34,924 nucleotides of DNA from Rhodospirillales bacterium. Lineage in GTDB: Bacteria; Pseudomonadota; Alphaproteobacteria; Rhodospirillales; JASLQF01. Positions 21,025-30,358 of the stretch are shown piece after piece (position 1 is the stretch's first letter; every line of letters begins with the position of its first letter). The notes beneath the pieces are model-generated. The model saw nothing but the letters and a program-made list of their open reading frames with translations, was not told the DNA's origin and searched no databases. Both the position numbers and the translations under genes were made by a program. The stretch lies in assembly GCA_030744625.1 (NCBI GenBank), contig JASLQF010000049.1:1-34924 (forward strand), written 5' to 3'.

Positions 21025-21060
21025 GTCATGGACTCATTAATGAGCATTTTGAGTACCAGT

Positions 21061-21085
21061 GTCCGCTATCGGCCGCAAAGCGGAC
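21061..21085 (+). repeat. Palindromic repeat, copy 1 (upstream of the cyclase gene)
   Basis: GTCCGCT (21061-21067) pairs with AGCGGAC (21079-21085) over an 11-nt loop. It lies between tyrS and the cyclase gene and resembles two copies downstream of that gene. The rest of the 189-bp gap holds only the ribosome site GGAGAGAGG before the cyclase ATG and a 12-bp palindrome at 21033-21044. Confidence 0.65.
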
Positions 21086-21213
21086 CTTAGGCGTCGTCGC
21101 CACTGATTTCTGCTTATGATCCTGTGCGGACATTCAGCCATGTACCGCTGACCGATTGCGAGCCATCAGAATTCATATAGGATTGCCCCCACAAACCCGC
21201 TCTGGAGAGAGGC

Positions 21214-22944
21214 ATGGGGGATCGATCCATCCAGCAACGCCTGGCCGCCGTGCTTGCCGCGGACGTGGTCGGCTACACGCGCCTCATGGAAAAGGATACA
21301 GAAGGCACGGTCGCGGCCTGGCAGGCGGTTCGCGATGAAGTGATCAACCCCACGGTGGACGCCCATTCGGGCCGGATCGTCAAGCTCACCGGCGACGGTT
21401 TCCTGGCCGAGTTCCCCACCGTGAACGAAGCCGTCAAATGCGGCATTGAATTGCAGCAAGGCTTCGCTGAAAGCACTCTCGATTTTCGTATTGGCATCAA
21501 CCTCGGCGACATCATCGACGACGGCCAGGACATCCATGGCGAGGGGGTCAACGTCGCGGCCCGCATCGAGGCGCTGGCCGAGCCCGGCGGTATATCGATT
21601 TCCGGCGGCGTTTACGAGCAGGTGCGCAATCGCATCGAGGCGACCTACGAGGACATGGGCGACCAAGAGGTCAAGAACGTCTCCGCCCCGGTCAAGGTGT
21701 TTGCGATCCGGCTGGAGGGTGCGGCTGGCGTCGCGAGCCAGGCTGAAATCTCAGTCGCCAACAAACCCTCCATTGCCGTACTGCCTTTCGACAACATGTC
21801 CGGCGACCCGGAGCAGGAGTATTTCTCGGACGGCATTACCGAGGACATTATTACTGACCTCTCGAAGGTTTCAGCGCTCTTCGTGATCGCCCGTAACTCC
21901 TCATTCACCTACAAGGGAAAAGTTGTGGATGTGAAGCAGGTCGCGGCTGATCTCGGCGTGCGTTACGTGCTCGAAGGAAGCGTCCGCAAGGCGACCAATC
22001 GTGTCCGCATCACGGCCCAGCTGCTGGACGGAGTGACCGGTGGTCACCTTTGGGCGGACCGCTACGACCGTGACCTCAATGACATATTCTTAGTTCAGGA
22101 CGAGGTCACGCAGAACATTGTCGAGGCCCTGAAGCTGAAGCTCAGCCTCAAAGAGAGCAATCGCGTTGGTGTTCCGATCACGAGCAACATTGAGGCCTAC
22201 GACTACGCACTCAGGGCACGCGAATTAATGCACCGTCACACGCCTGAAGCGCACGTGGAAGCCAGGAAACTGTTGGAACAGGCCATTGAGTTGGACCACG
22301 AGTTCAGCACCGCCTATGCGTTCCTGGCGGTCGTGCTGTTCTCCGACTTCACCAACGGCTGGAACGACGCAACGGAAAAGGCACTCGATCAGGGGCTGGA
22401 ACTCGCAACAATGGCTGTCGAAGTCGATCCCGATGGTCCGCAGGGGTACTGGGCGCTGGCACTTGGCCACATGTGGAAGCGGAACTTGGACCAAGCCATT
22501 GAAGAAATAGATAGGGCTGTCGCTCTCGGCCCCAATCATTCAGAGGCCTATGCGGTGCGTGGCTTGATCTTCGCTTACGCGGGTCAGCCCATCGAAGCCG
22601 TCGCCAGCCTGGAAAAATCCATGCGCCTCAATCCGCATTTCCCCGACCTTCATCTGCATTTCCTCGCTCACGCTCACTTCCTCCAGGCGAATTACGGAGA
22701 AGCCGTCGCGCTCTTGCAGCGTCGGATTCGGCTGTATCCAGAGACTGACATCTCCAGGGTGTTGCTGGCCTCCTGTTTCGGGCATATGGGCCGCGTAGAC
22801 GAGGCGAGAAATCAATGGGCCAAGGCGCTCGAGATGAACCCCACTTACTCTATCGAGCAGAAAGCCCGAGTCCTTCCGTACAGGAACCCGGCGGATTGGG
22901 ATCGGTTCATTGATGGCCTGCATAAGGCTGGGCTACCGGAATAA
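21214..22944 (+). CDS. Class III adenylate/guanylate cyclase with TolB-like and TPR regions
   Basis: 576 residues, no signal peptide or membrane segment. Residues about 8-170 form a cyclase homology domain: metal-binding D17 (AADVVGYTRLM) and D61 (KLTGDGFLAEF), K57, and the NVAAR stretch with the transition-state Asn and Arg, so it looks active. A middle region (about 185-305; PSIAVLPFDNMSGDPEQEYFSDGITEDIITDLS) is the module often found in CHD-TPR proteins of Alphaproteobacteria. Residues about 320-560 are TPR-like helices (AIELDHEFSTAYAFLA, AVALGPNHSEAYAVRG). Substrate (ATP or GTP) is not certain. Codon use is less GC-rich than in neighbours, and small palindromes flank the gene, both suggesting a separately acquired or amplified cassette. 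Confidence 0.93.
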   Translation: MGDRSIQQRLAAVLAADVVGYTRLMEKDTEGTVAAWQAVRDEVINPTVDAHSGRIVKLTGDGFLAEFPTVNEAVKCGIELQQGFAESTLDFRIGINLGDIIDDGQDIHGEGVNVAARIEALAEPGGISISGGVYEQVRNRIEATYEDMGDQEVKNVSAPVKVFAIRLEGAAGVASQAEISVANKPSIAVLPFDNMSGDPEQEYFSDGITEDIITDLSKVSALFVIARNSSFTYKGKVVDVKQVAADLGVRYVLEGSVRKATNRVRITAQLLDGVTGGHLWADRYDRDLNDIFLVQDEVTQNIVEALKLKLSLKESNRVGVPITSNIEAYDYALRARELMHRHTPEAHVEARKLLEQAIELDHEFSTAYAFLAVVLFSDFTNGWNDATEKALDQGLELATMAVEVDPDGPQGYWALALGHMWKRNLDQAIEEIDRAVALGPNHSEAYAVRGLIFAYAGQPIEAVASLEKSMRLNPHFPDLHLHFLAHAHFLQANYGEAVALLQRRIRLYPETDISRVLLASCFGHMGRVDEARNQWAKALEMNPTYSIEQKARVLPYRNPADWDRFIDGLHKAGLPE

Positions 22945-22962
22945 TCGGCCAAGTCGCTGAAT

Positions 22963-22986
22963 GTCCGCTCCTGGCTGAAAGTGGAC
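22963..22986 (+). repeat. Palindromic repeat, copy 2 (downstream of the cyclase gene)
   Basis: GTCCGCT (22963-22969) faces AGTGGAC (22980-22986) over a 10-nt loop, with one G-T pair in the stem. It begins 19 nt after the cyclase stop and matches the left arm of copy 1 exactly. Confidence 0.6.
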
Positions 22987-23008
22987 CGGGCCACATGGAT
23001 CGCCCGAA

Positions 23009-23034
23009 GTCCGCTTTTGGGCGCCAAGCAGACA
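23009..23034 (+). repeat. Palindromic repeat, copy 3 (downstream of the cyclase gene)
   Basis: GTCCGCT (approximately 23009-23015) faces AGCAGAC (approximately 23028-23034) with one mismatch over a loop of about 11-12 nt. It lies 22 nt after copy 2. The rest of the gap to 23123 contains no gene or strong terminator. Confidence 0.5.
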
Positions 23035-23122
23035 TCGGCGAATCGAGCAAACACCCATTCAAGACGTCGTTTATGAGTACACGACCTAGAGTGCGATCGT
23101 TTCGATCCAGGACGATAAGACC

Positions 23123-26100
23123 CTAACGCCCCAACTCGGACGGATTGGTACCGGCGGCCGGCTCGGGCGGCGCGCTATCGGCGTCGGGCATCCCGAAAAT
23201 GTTGCGCAGGAACCCGGGCGCCACGACGGACAGCGGGTTCATGGAGACCTTGGGATCCTCCAGGCTCCCGGTCAATTCGTAGCGGGCGGCGAAGACGCCG
23301 CCGCCCTCCTCGCCCCCGGTGAACAGCTTGCCAACGATCGGGATTCTGCCGAGAGCGGCGTTGATCAAGTAGGCCGGCACGACGGTACCCTCCAAATGAA
23401 TCAATTCGGCCTCGGTATAGATCTTGCCCGAGGCGGTGAATCCGATCGACGCCCCGGTCGCCTTGGAGTCGGTGATTACCAGCACGCCGTCGTCGAGCGT
23501 GAAGGGCACTTCCAGCGAGGCGAAGCCAAGGCCCTCTCCCTGCAGGGCGTCGATGATGCCGGTGAGCGCCATGATGCTGAGAAGCCGGGCAAGAAGCGGC
23601 GCCTTCACGACCCGGTAGGATATGACCTTGAGGCGGCCGGCCAGCTTCTCCTCGGCGCCGCGTCCGTCGAACTCGCCGGTCAACAGCAAGGTTCCGCCCA
23701 ACATGTCGTCGTAATACCCAAAGGTACGTAGAAACGTCCCGGCGTCGTCGGCGCGGATGGAAAGTCCGCGCTTGCCCTCCTCTTTCGGTTCGATATCCAG
23801 TTCGAACGCCTTGTCGGACGCGTCCTGCGCCCGCAGCCGCGCGGCGCGCCACGAAAGGCCGTCGTGGGACAGGGTGGCCGCGACCTTGCCGATGTGTTGT
23901 TCCTCGTCCACCCAGACCCGTTCGATGGCGGCAACCAGGTCGAACTCCGGCCCGGCCTCCGCCGACCCGGCCTCGAGGAGGTCGTCGATCATCGGCGACA
24001 GATCGAACCCGGGCCCCCGGAAACTGGCATCCCAGCCGCCCCCGGGCCGCGCCCTGATTTCACCGGCGACATCGGTCCTACCGTAGGCGAGGCGGTCGAT
24101 GAGCACCCGTTCCAGGCCGCCACCGTCGGCCGCGAAGCGCGCCGCCCCGCGTACCGTCATGCCATCGGTGGAGACGGTGAACCCGGGAATGTCCGCGACC
24201 CGCCCTCGCCGCAGGTTCACCGTCACCTCGGCGCTTCCCGGCACGTCGGCCGGCTTACGCCACCTCAAGGCCGGAACCGCGAGATCAAGGCCCGAAAGGT
24301 CCAACTTCGCCTCGAGCCGGCCTTTCACGCCATCAATTTCGGTGAAGCGCGCATCCACCTTGACGGCGCCGCTTGCCGTATCGGGCGGAGGAAGCACGAT
24401 GTCGGGGCCGAGATCGCCAAGCTTGTGAATATCCTCGATGGTGCCGGTGAGTTCGTAGCGCCGGCGAAAAGGCGCCGTGGCGGCAAAGTTCTCCCGCCAC
24501 GCCAGGGTGACGGGGATTTCGCCCAGCATCGCCCGCCCCTTGATGTCCATGCCCCGCTTGTCGGCGTCGAGGACAAAGCGGCCGCCGCTGATGTCACGGG
24601 CGAACAAGGCGCCGGGAAGACCGATATCCGTCAATTGCGATTGCACCCGGACGTCGACCCGCTCGAACGTGAGGTCATTTTCCAAGATGAAGCGCATATT
24701 CAATCGGGTGGCCGCCGAGCCCCGGGTCTGGACAGCATCGATGCCCACCGCCCGGGCCAGGCCAAGGGGCGCGTGATCGACCAATCGCATGGCGTCCCGA
24801 AACGGACCGGAGATCCGCAGGTGGAGTTCGAGGAACTGGTCGTATTCGTCGAGCCCGGCGACTTCGATTGTTCCCCCCTCGACGGCGAGCCCGCCGGCGG
24901 CGGCGCCGTTAAGCGCGAAGTCGATGCGCGTCTCGTCGAACTTGGCGGCGGCGAAGACCTTGCGCACCTTGGGCATGGGCGCCAGATAATCGATGGTAAG
25001 GTCCTCGACCCCGAAGCTCCCTTTTATCGACAGGATGTCGAAGGAGCCGTCTCCTTCCCGACGCATATGAATGGCGGCGCGAAGGTCCGTGGCGACGCCG
25101 TCGGAAAGGTTGGCCAGTGCCCATTTCCGCGAATCCTCGCCCCAACCCTTCGGCCAGTAACGCGGGAAGTCGTCCACGGCGGCGCGGTCGAGTGAAGCGT
25201 CGGCGATGATGGTCAAGTCGCCGCCCACTCCCTCGACCCTGGCATTGACGGCGGCCACGGGACCGCCGGTCTTCATCCTCAAGGAGTCCACCTCCAGGCG
25301 CCGCTCCTTACGGAAATAGCGGCCCCTGGCGCGCACCTTATCCAGGGGAAGCACATGTCCCTGGGGGGGCAGGCGTAGCGTGCCCCCGGCACCCGCGTCG
25401 ACGACGATTTCCTCGATCTCCAATACCTGCGAGGCTCCCTGGTAGCGGCCCCGCGCGTTCAGCCCGGCGACGCCGAGCCATTGAGCCAGCGGGTCCGGAA
25501 GCCGCAGGCGGCCGCCGCCGCCCTTCACGTCGAAGGCCAGGTTTGCCAGCTCACCGTCCACCGACATGGCGATCCGCAAGGTCCCTTCGAGCGGCACCTC
25601 GACGGCTGAAAGGTCCGCCATCCGCGGCAGGACCTGGGCGTATTTGGCGGGAACGACGTCGGAAAAATCGACGTCGAGATCGACGCGGCGGGCGTCCATA
25701 TGGTAGCTCCCGCTCGCCTTTACCCGGGCCGGCCGGTCTCCCGCCTCCAGCTCGAAGGAGGCCGACCCCCCGATGCCCGTCGCCTGGCGCCACAGCCGCA
25801 CCTCTGTCGCGGGCACCCGCCACGTCCTTTGCAGCACCCGATCCTCGACCGTCAAGCGCGTCTTCACCATGCTGAAGCGAGTAAGATAACCCGACGGGTG
25901 GTCGCGGTCGGGGGGGGCCAGAAAGGCGGCCAGCGCCCCTCTCAACAAAGCCTCCGACTCCTCGGCGCCCTGTTCGAACCCGAACCGCAAGCGGCCGTCC
26001 CGATCGCGCACCAGACGCAGGCTGGATCCGAACAGTTCGACGTTGCTGGGGGCCACCACGCCGCGCAGCAAAGCCCGCCCGCTGAAGGAAAACGCCAACT

Positions 26101-26386
26101 CCGGCACGCTGGCGATGACCGCCCCGCCGGGACCGATGGCGCGCACGTTGACGACACGAATGTCGAAGGTCCGATCCCACCCGGCCCAGGTCAGGATGGT
26201 GTCGTCCAATTCGATACGCACCGACTGCTGGCTCGCCTGCAAGGCGCGTTCGACGTAGGGCGAAAGAAAGGCCAGCGACACCGGGCCCGCGGACAGCCGC
26301 CAGGCGAGCAACATCAACAGGATGGCCAAGCCGGCGCCAAGCGCCCCCAATATCTGGATCAGTCCCCGGAACGTCCGCAAGAACAC
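23123..26386 (-). CDS. Large AsmA/YhdP-like envelope protein (DUF3971/AsmA-like)
   Basis: 1087 residues with one N-terminal membrane helix (about 10-30, ILGALGAGLAILLMLLAWRL) and a long beta-rich periplasmic region, the architecture of YhdP-type members of the AsmA superfamily. The C-terminal part (LEVPFTLDDGVLVITDSKATGASIGFTASGKIY, then ALGRIPIVGKLFTGGEEGGGVFAARYELTGSLEDPKVSMNPLSVVAPGFLRNIF) is highly characteristic. YhdP, TamB and YdbH in E. coli are involved in phospholipid transport to the outer membrane; a similar role is inferred. The start is GTG 26386 with GGAGGAG 8 nt upstream. It is divergent from glnE (79 bp), a common pairing. Confidence 0.93.
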   Translation of the reverse strand: MFLRTFRGLIQILGALGAGLAILLMLLAWRLSAGPVSLAFLSPYVERALQASQQSVRIELDDTILTWAGWDRTFDIRVVNVRAIGPGGAVIASVPELAFSFSGRALLRGVVAPSNVELFGSSLRLVRDRDGRLRFGFEQGAEESEALLRGALAAFLAPPDRDHPSGYLTRFSMVKTRLTVEDRVLQRTWRVPATEVRLWRQATGIGGSASFELEAGDRPARVKASGSYHMDARRVDLDVDFSDVVPAKYAQVLPRMADLSAVEVPLEGTLRIAMSVDGELANLAFDVKGGGGRLRLPDPLAQWLGVAGLNARGRYQGASQVLEIEEIVVDAGAGGTLRLPPQGHVLPLDKVRARGRYFRKERRLEVDSLRMKTGGPVAAVNARVEGVGGDLTIIADASLDRAAVDDFPRYWPKGWGEDSRKWALANLSDGVATDLRAAIHMRREGDGSFDILSIKGSFGVEDLTIDYLAPMPKVRKVFAAAKFDETRIDFALNGAAAGGLAVEGGTIEVAGLDEYDQFLELHLRISGPFRDAMRLVDHAPLGLARAVGIDAVQTRGSAATRLNMRFILENDLTFERVDVRVQSQLTDIGLPGALFARDISGGRFVLDADKRGMDIKGRAMLGEIPVTLAWRENFAATAPFRRRYELTGTIEDIHKLGDLGPDIVLPPPDTASGAVKVDARFTEIDGVKGRLEAKLDLSGLDLAVPALRWRKPADVPGSAEVTVNLRRGRVADIPGFTVSTDGMTVRGAARFAADGGGLERVLIDRLAYGRTDVAGEIRARPGGGWDASFRGPGFDLSPMIDDLLEAGSAEAGPEFDLVAAIERVWVDEEQHIGKVAATLSHDGLSWRAARLRAQDASDKAFELDIEPKEEGKRGLSIRADDAGTFLRTFGYYDDMLGGTLLLTGEFDGRGAEEKLAGRLKVISYRVVKAPLLARLLSIMALTGIIDALQGEGLGFASLEVPFTLDDGVLVITDSKATGASIGFTASGKIYTEAELIHLEGTVVPAYLINAALGRIPIVGKLFTGGEEGGGVFAARYELTGSLEDPKVSMNPLSVVAPGFLRNIFGMPDADSAPPEPAAGTNPSELGR

Positions 26387-26465
26387 CGGTTATCTCCTCC
26401 CTCCCGCGGCGTCTTGACCGCGTTTACCGGTTCACGCAGTGTGCCCCAGACCGGAGCACCAGAGA

Positions 26466-29400
26466 ATGCACCATTTTGGCTTTCAGCCAAACGACCTTCC
26501 GAGCCCGGCCAGCGAGCAACGCGCCACCATGGGGTTGGAGCGCTGGCGCGACTCGGCGGCCCGGGTCGAGGACGCCGAAGTCGCCGCGGCGGCGCGCCGC
26601 ATGGCCGAAGACGCGAACGGCCGGCGGCTTCTCGAAGCTCTTTTCGGCAACAGCCCCTATCTGACCCAATGCGCCGTTCGCGATCCGGGCGTCATGGCGG
26701 GGATTTTCACACGCGGCCCGGATGCCGTGGTCGCCGACATCATGGGTGGCTTGGAGGCTATGCGCGGGGAAACGGTCGATAGCTCGGCGGTGGCCAGCCA
26801 CCTGCGCACGGCGAAGCGGCACGTGGCTCTTGCCGTGGCCGTCGCCGATATCGCCGGCGTGTGGCCCCTGGAACGTGTCACCGGCGCGCTCAGCGACTTC
26901 GCGGAAGCGGCCCTTGGCCGCGTCGCCGCAACCCTGCTCGGGGAGACGGCGGCCAACGGCGTCATCGTCCCGGCCGACCCCGGGGACCCCGAGCGGGACT
27001 CGGGCCTGGTGGTCCTCGGCATGGGGAAGCTGGGTGCGCGCGAGCTCAACTATTCCAGCGATATCGATCTGGTCATCCTTTACGACCACGAGCGCATGTG
27101 CGCCACCAAGCCCGACGAATTGCACAATCACATGGTGCGCCTGGCCCGCAATCTGGTGAGGCTGATGGAAGAGCGCACCGCCGAGGGCTACGTATTCCGC
27201 ACCGACCTGAGGCTGAGGCCCGACCCCGGTTCGACGCCGCCGGCGCTCTCCGTACTCGCCGCCGAGACCTACTACGAGAGCCTCGGCCAGAATTGGGAGC
27301 GGGCCGCCATGATAAAGGCCCGTCCCGTCGCCGGGGACCGGGAATGCGGCGCCCGCTTCCTCGATTCCCTCAAGCCCTTCATCTGGCGCAAGAACCTCGA
27401 TTTCGCGGCGATCCGGGACATCCATTCGATCAAGCGCCAGATCACGGCGGCGCGCGGCGGCGGCAAACTGGCGCTCGGCGGACACAACGTCAAGCTGGGC
27501 CGCGGCGGCATCCGCGAGATCGAGTTTTTCGTGCAGACCCAGCAGTTGATCTGGGGCGGCCGCGAGCCCGATTTGCGCCACACCGGCACGGTCGACGCCC
27601 TCGGCGCGCTCGCCGCCGCCGGCAAGATTTCACGCCCCACGGCCGGGGACATGACCGGCGCCTACCGATACCTGCGGCGGGTCGAACACTTCCTGCAAAT
27701 GCTCAACGACGAACAGACACAGAGGCTGCCCGAGGACGAAGACGAGCTCGGCGCCTTCGCCGTCTTTCTCGGATACGCCGATTCAGGCGCCTTCGCCGCC
27801 GAGTTCCTGGAGTGGCTCGGCCGCGTCGAATCCCACTACGCGGACCTGTTCGAGGACGCGCCCTCCCTTGGCGCCGAGGGCGCAGCCGCCGGCAACCTGG
27901 TATTCACCGGCCCGGACCCCGATCCCGACACCATCCGGACCATCGCCTCGCTCGGCTACGAGAACCCGCAAACCGTGGATGGGGCGGTGCGCGGCTGGCA
28001 CCATGGGCGCTACCGCGCCATGCGGAGCACGCGGGCCCGCGAGATGCTGACCGAGTTGATGCCACGGTTGTTGGCGGCGTTGGCGAAAACGCCGCTGCCC
28101 GACGATACCTTCGTCCGTTTCGACCGCTTCCTTGCCGGGTTGCCGGCCGGGGTGCAGCTCTTTGCCATGTTCCATTCCAGGCCGGAGCTCCTCGACCTGG
28201 TGGCGGAGATCATCGGCACGGCGCCGCGCCTGGCCGAACACCTGAGCCGCAACCCGGCAGTCCTGGAAAGCGTGCTCAGCGCCGACTTTTTCGACCCGCC
28301 GCCACCGGCGGCCCTCCTCGAGGAGGAATTGGACCTCCTGCTCGCCCAGGCCCGGGACTTCGAGGACGTGTTGAGCGATTGCCGGCGCTGGGCCAACGAC
28401 CGCAAATTCCAGGTGGGGGTGCAGAGCCTCGGCAAGCGCCTCGCGCCGCGCGACGCCGCAACCGCCTTGAGCAACGTCGCCGACGTCGTCCTCGGCCTCT
28501 TGTCGTCGCGCGTCGAGGACGAATTCGCCGGCCAGCACGGCCGCGTCGCGGGGGCCGGAATGATCATGGTGGCGTTGGGCAAGCTGGGCGGCCGCGAAAT
28601 GACGCCGTCGTCGGACCTCGATATCATCTTCGTCTACGATGCGCCGGACGATGTCGAGGCCTCCGACGGCCGCGTTCCGCTGCCGCCGGCCCAATACTTC
28701 GCCAGGCTCTCCCAACGGCTCATCAACGCGGTGACGGCGCCGACCTCTGAGGGCCGCCTCTACGAAGTGGACATGCGCCTGCGTCCCTCGGGCAGCACCG
28801 GACCCATCGCCTCCAGCCTGCAGGCGTTCGTGCGCTATCACGAGGACGCCGCCTGGACCTGGGAGCACATGGCGCTCACCCGCGCCCGCGTCATCGCCGG
28901 CCCGCCGGCCCTCAAGGCGCAGGTGGAAAGGGTGATCCGCGACACCCTGACGCGCCGGCGCGACGCCGGCAAGCTGCTCGGCGACGTGGCCGAGATGCGC
29001 CAGCGCATGGACGACGAGCACCACACCGACGTCGTTTGGGACGTCAAGCACCTGCGTGGCGGCTTGGTGGACGTCGAGTTCATCGCCCAGTACCTGCAAC
29101 TCAGACACGCCCACCAAAACCCCGAAGTCCTGTCTCCCGCGACGCGGACGGCGCTCATGCGCTTGGGCGACGCCGGGCTGCTCGAGGCGGCGCGCGCCGG
29201 CCAGCTCATCGAGGCCCTGGACCTGTGGCAAGGCCTCCAGAGCATGCTGCGCCTGACTCTCGAGGGACAGGTGCCAAGCGCCGACGGCATCCCGGCGGGC
29301 CTGCGCGACATCCTGGCCGCCGTCGGCGGCGCCGCCGACTTCACCGCGCTCGACGAGAAAATGCGAGCCGTCGCCGAACGCACCCGCGGGCTCTATGACG

Positions 29401-29477
29401 AGCTGGTCGCCGCGCCGGCGGCGGCACTCGCCGGGGCGGAGAGAGGGAAGGAGGGCGGCAACGAGGAGGCGGGCTGA
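26466..29477 (+). CDS. glnE: Glutamine synthetase adenylyltransferase/deadenylase GlnE
   Basis: 1003 residues, full length and bifunctional. The N-terminal deadenylylase domain has GMGKLGARELNYSSDIDL with D199/D201. The C-terminal adenylyltransferase domain has ALGKLGGREMTPSSDLDIIFVYD with D717/D719. Both nucleotidyltransferase sites look intact. It adds AMP to or removes it from glutamine synthetase in response to PII and glutamine, controlling nitrogen assimilation. ATG 26466 is preferred over GTG 26439 because GGAG lies upstream and the N-terminus is then of normal length. It is divergent from the YhdP-like gene and followed by the DUF1194 gene. Confidence 0.97.
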   Translation: MHHFGFQPNDLPSPASEQRATMGLERWRDSAARVEDAEVAAAARRMAEDANGRRLLEALFGNSPYLTQCAVRDPGVMAGIFTRGPDAVVADIMGGLEAMRGETVDSSAVASHLRTAKRHVALAVAVADIAGVWPLERVTGALSDFAEAALGRVAATLLGETAANGVIVPADPGDPERDSGLVVLGMGKLGARELNYSSDIDLVILYDHERMCATKPDELHNHMVRLARNLVRLMEERTAEGYVFRTDLRLRPDPGSTPPALSVLAAETYYESLGQNWERAAMIKARPVAGDRECGARFLDSLKPFIWRKNLDFAAIRDIHSIKRQITAARGGGKLALGGHNVKLGRGGIREIEFFVQTQQLIWGGREPDLRHTGTVDALGALAAAGKISRPTAGDMTGAYRYLRRVEHFLQMLNDEQTQRLPEDEDELGAFAVFLGYADSGAFAAEFLEWLGRVESHYADLFEDAPSLGAEGAAAGNLVFTGPDPDPDTIRTIASLGYENPQTVDGAVRGWHHGRYRAMRSTRAREMLTELMPRLLAALAKTPLPDDTFVRFDRFLAGLPAGVQLFAMFHSRPELLDLVAEIIGTAPRLAEHLSRNPAVLESVLSADFFDPPPPAALLEEELDLLLAQARDFEDVLSDCRRWANDRKFQVGVQSLGKRLAPRDAATALSNVADVVLGLLSSRVEDEFAGQHGRVAGAGMIMVALGKLGGREMTPSSDLDIIFVYDAPDDVEASDGRVPLPPAQYFARLSQRLINAVTAPTSEGRLYEVDMRLRPSGSTGPIASSLQAFVRYHEDAAWTWEHMALTRARVIAGPPALKAQVERVIRDTLTRRRDAGKLLGDVAEMRQRMDDEHHTDVVWDVKHLRGGLVDVEFIAQYLQLRHAHQNPEVLSPATRTALMRLGDAGLLEAARAGQLIEALDLWQGLQSMLRLTLEGQVPSADGIPAGLRDILAAVGGAADFTALDEKMRAVAERTRGLYDELVAAPAAALAGAERGKEGGNEEAG

Positions 29478-29581
29478 GCGGCGCGCCGGCGGCAATCGGT
29501 CGCGTTCCGCCAAGCCGTTTCTTGTTTGCGCCATGCGAAAGCGCTTCAATAGGACGCATTGGAGTCTCGCCGGAGGACATC

Positions 29582-30358
29582 GTGATTCGCCGCATCGTCA
29601 TGGCACTGCCGCTCGTCATCTGTGCCGTGGGCACCGGTTCGAGCGCGGCGGAGCGCGTCGACCTCGAACTTGTGCTGCTGGCCGATGCGTCGCGCTCCAT
29701 CGATGACGATGAGATTCGCTTCCAACGCCGGAATTACGCGGCCGCCATCACCCACCCGCAAATCCTGGAGGCGATCGCCCACGGCTACAGACAGAGCATC
29801 GCCGTGACCTACGTCGAATGGGGCGACGAAAATTCGCAGGAAGTGGTGGTTCCCTGGACCATCGTCGACGGCCGCCAAAGCGCTTCCGCCTTTGCCCAGG
29901 AATTGATCGACAGGCCTCGGCTCGGATCCGGGATGAACGCCATTGGCAACGCGCTGGCCGTGGCCCACGCGCTGATCTCCGGCAACGACATCGCGGGTAC
30001 CAGGAAAATCATCGACTTCTCGGGCGACAGCGCCAACAGCTTCGGCGGAATTCCCATCGCCGACGCGCGGGCGGCGGCGCTCGCCGACGACATCGTGATC
30101 AACGGACTGGCCATCCTGTGCACAGATTGTTCTTCGGGGCGGCCGGTCTTCTATGATCTCGAAGCCGCCTTCGCCCAGCACATCATCGGCGGGCGCGGCA
30201 GTTTCGTGGTCACCGCCGACGGCCCCCGGCGCTTCGCCCTGGCGGTGCGCCGAAAACTTCTGCTCGAGATCGCCGACGCGCCGGGCACCGGCGATCAGGC
30301 CTGGGCGTCCGTCAAACGGAGCCGGTCTTACTTTTCGGAATCACTCGCCTCGCCCTGA
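29582..30358 (+). CDS. DUF1194 (VWA-like) secreted protein
   Basis: 258 residues from GTG 29582, which has GGAGG 5 nt upstream and begins a clear signal peptide ([23 protein letters not shown]); longer frames starting at 29522 would not. The mature protein starts with a von Willebrand A-like strand and a MIDAS motif D35-x-S37-x-S39 ([13 protein letters not shown]). The middle carries [15 protein letters not shown] and [13 protein letters not shown], typical of DUF1194, and a CTDC pair follows. Function unknown; probably metal-dependent binding in the periplasm. Its last 31 bp overlap the 3' end of prfB on the other strand. Confidence 0.9.
   Translation: MIRRIVMALPLVICAVGTGSSAAERVDLELVLLADASRSIDDDEIRFQRRNYAAAITHPQILEAIAHGYRQSIAVTYVEWGDENSQEVVVPWTIVDGRQSASAFAQELIDRPRLGSGMNAIGNALAVAHALISGNDIAGTRKIIDFSGDSANSFGGIPIADARAAALADDIVINGLAILCTDCSSGRPVFYDLEAAFAQHIIGGRGSFVVTADGPRRFALAVRRKLLLEIADAPGTGDQAWASVKRSRSYFSESLASP

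Noticed and set aside
21033..21044. 12-bp palindrome CTCATTAATGAG after tyrS
   Set aside because: No loop and no proper T-run; could be an operator, but nothing else supports a call.
21061..23034. The three palindromes as a CRISPR-like or tandem array
   Set aside because: Copies are not evenly spaced and a complete gene lies between the first and the other two.
23095..23107. GATCG-TTT-CGATC near the end of the YhdP-like gene
   Set aside because: The stem is only 5 bp without a T-run; too short to call a terminator.
26861..28750. 629-codon open frame on the + strand
   Set aside because: An Arg/Pro/Ala-rich shadow inside glnE, whose own frame has all conserved motifs.
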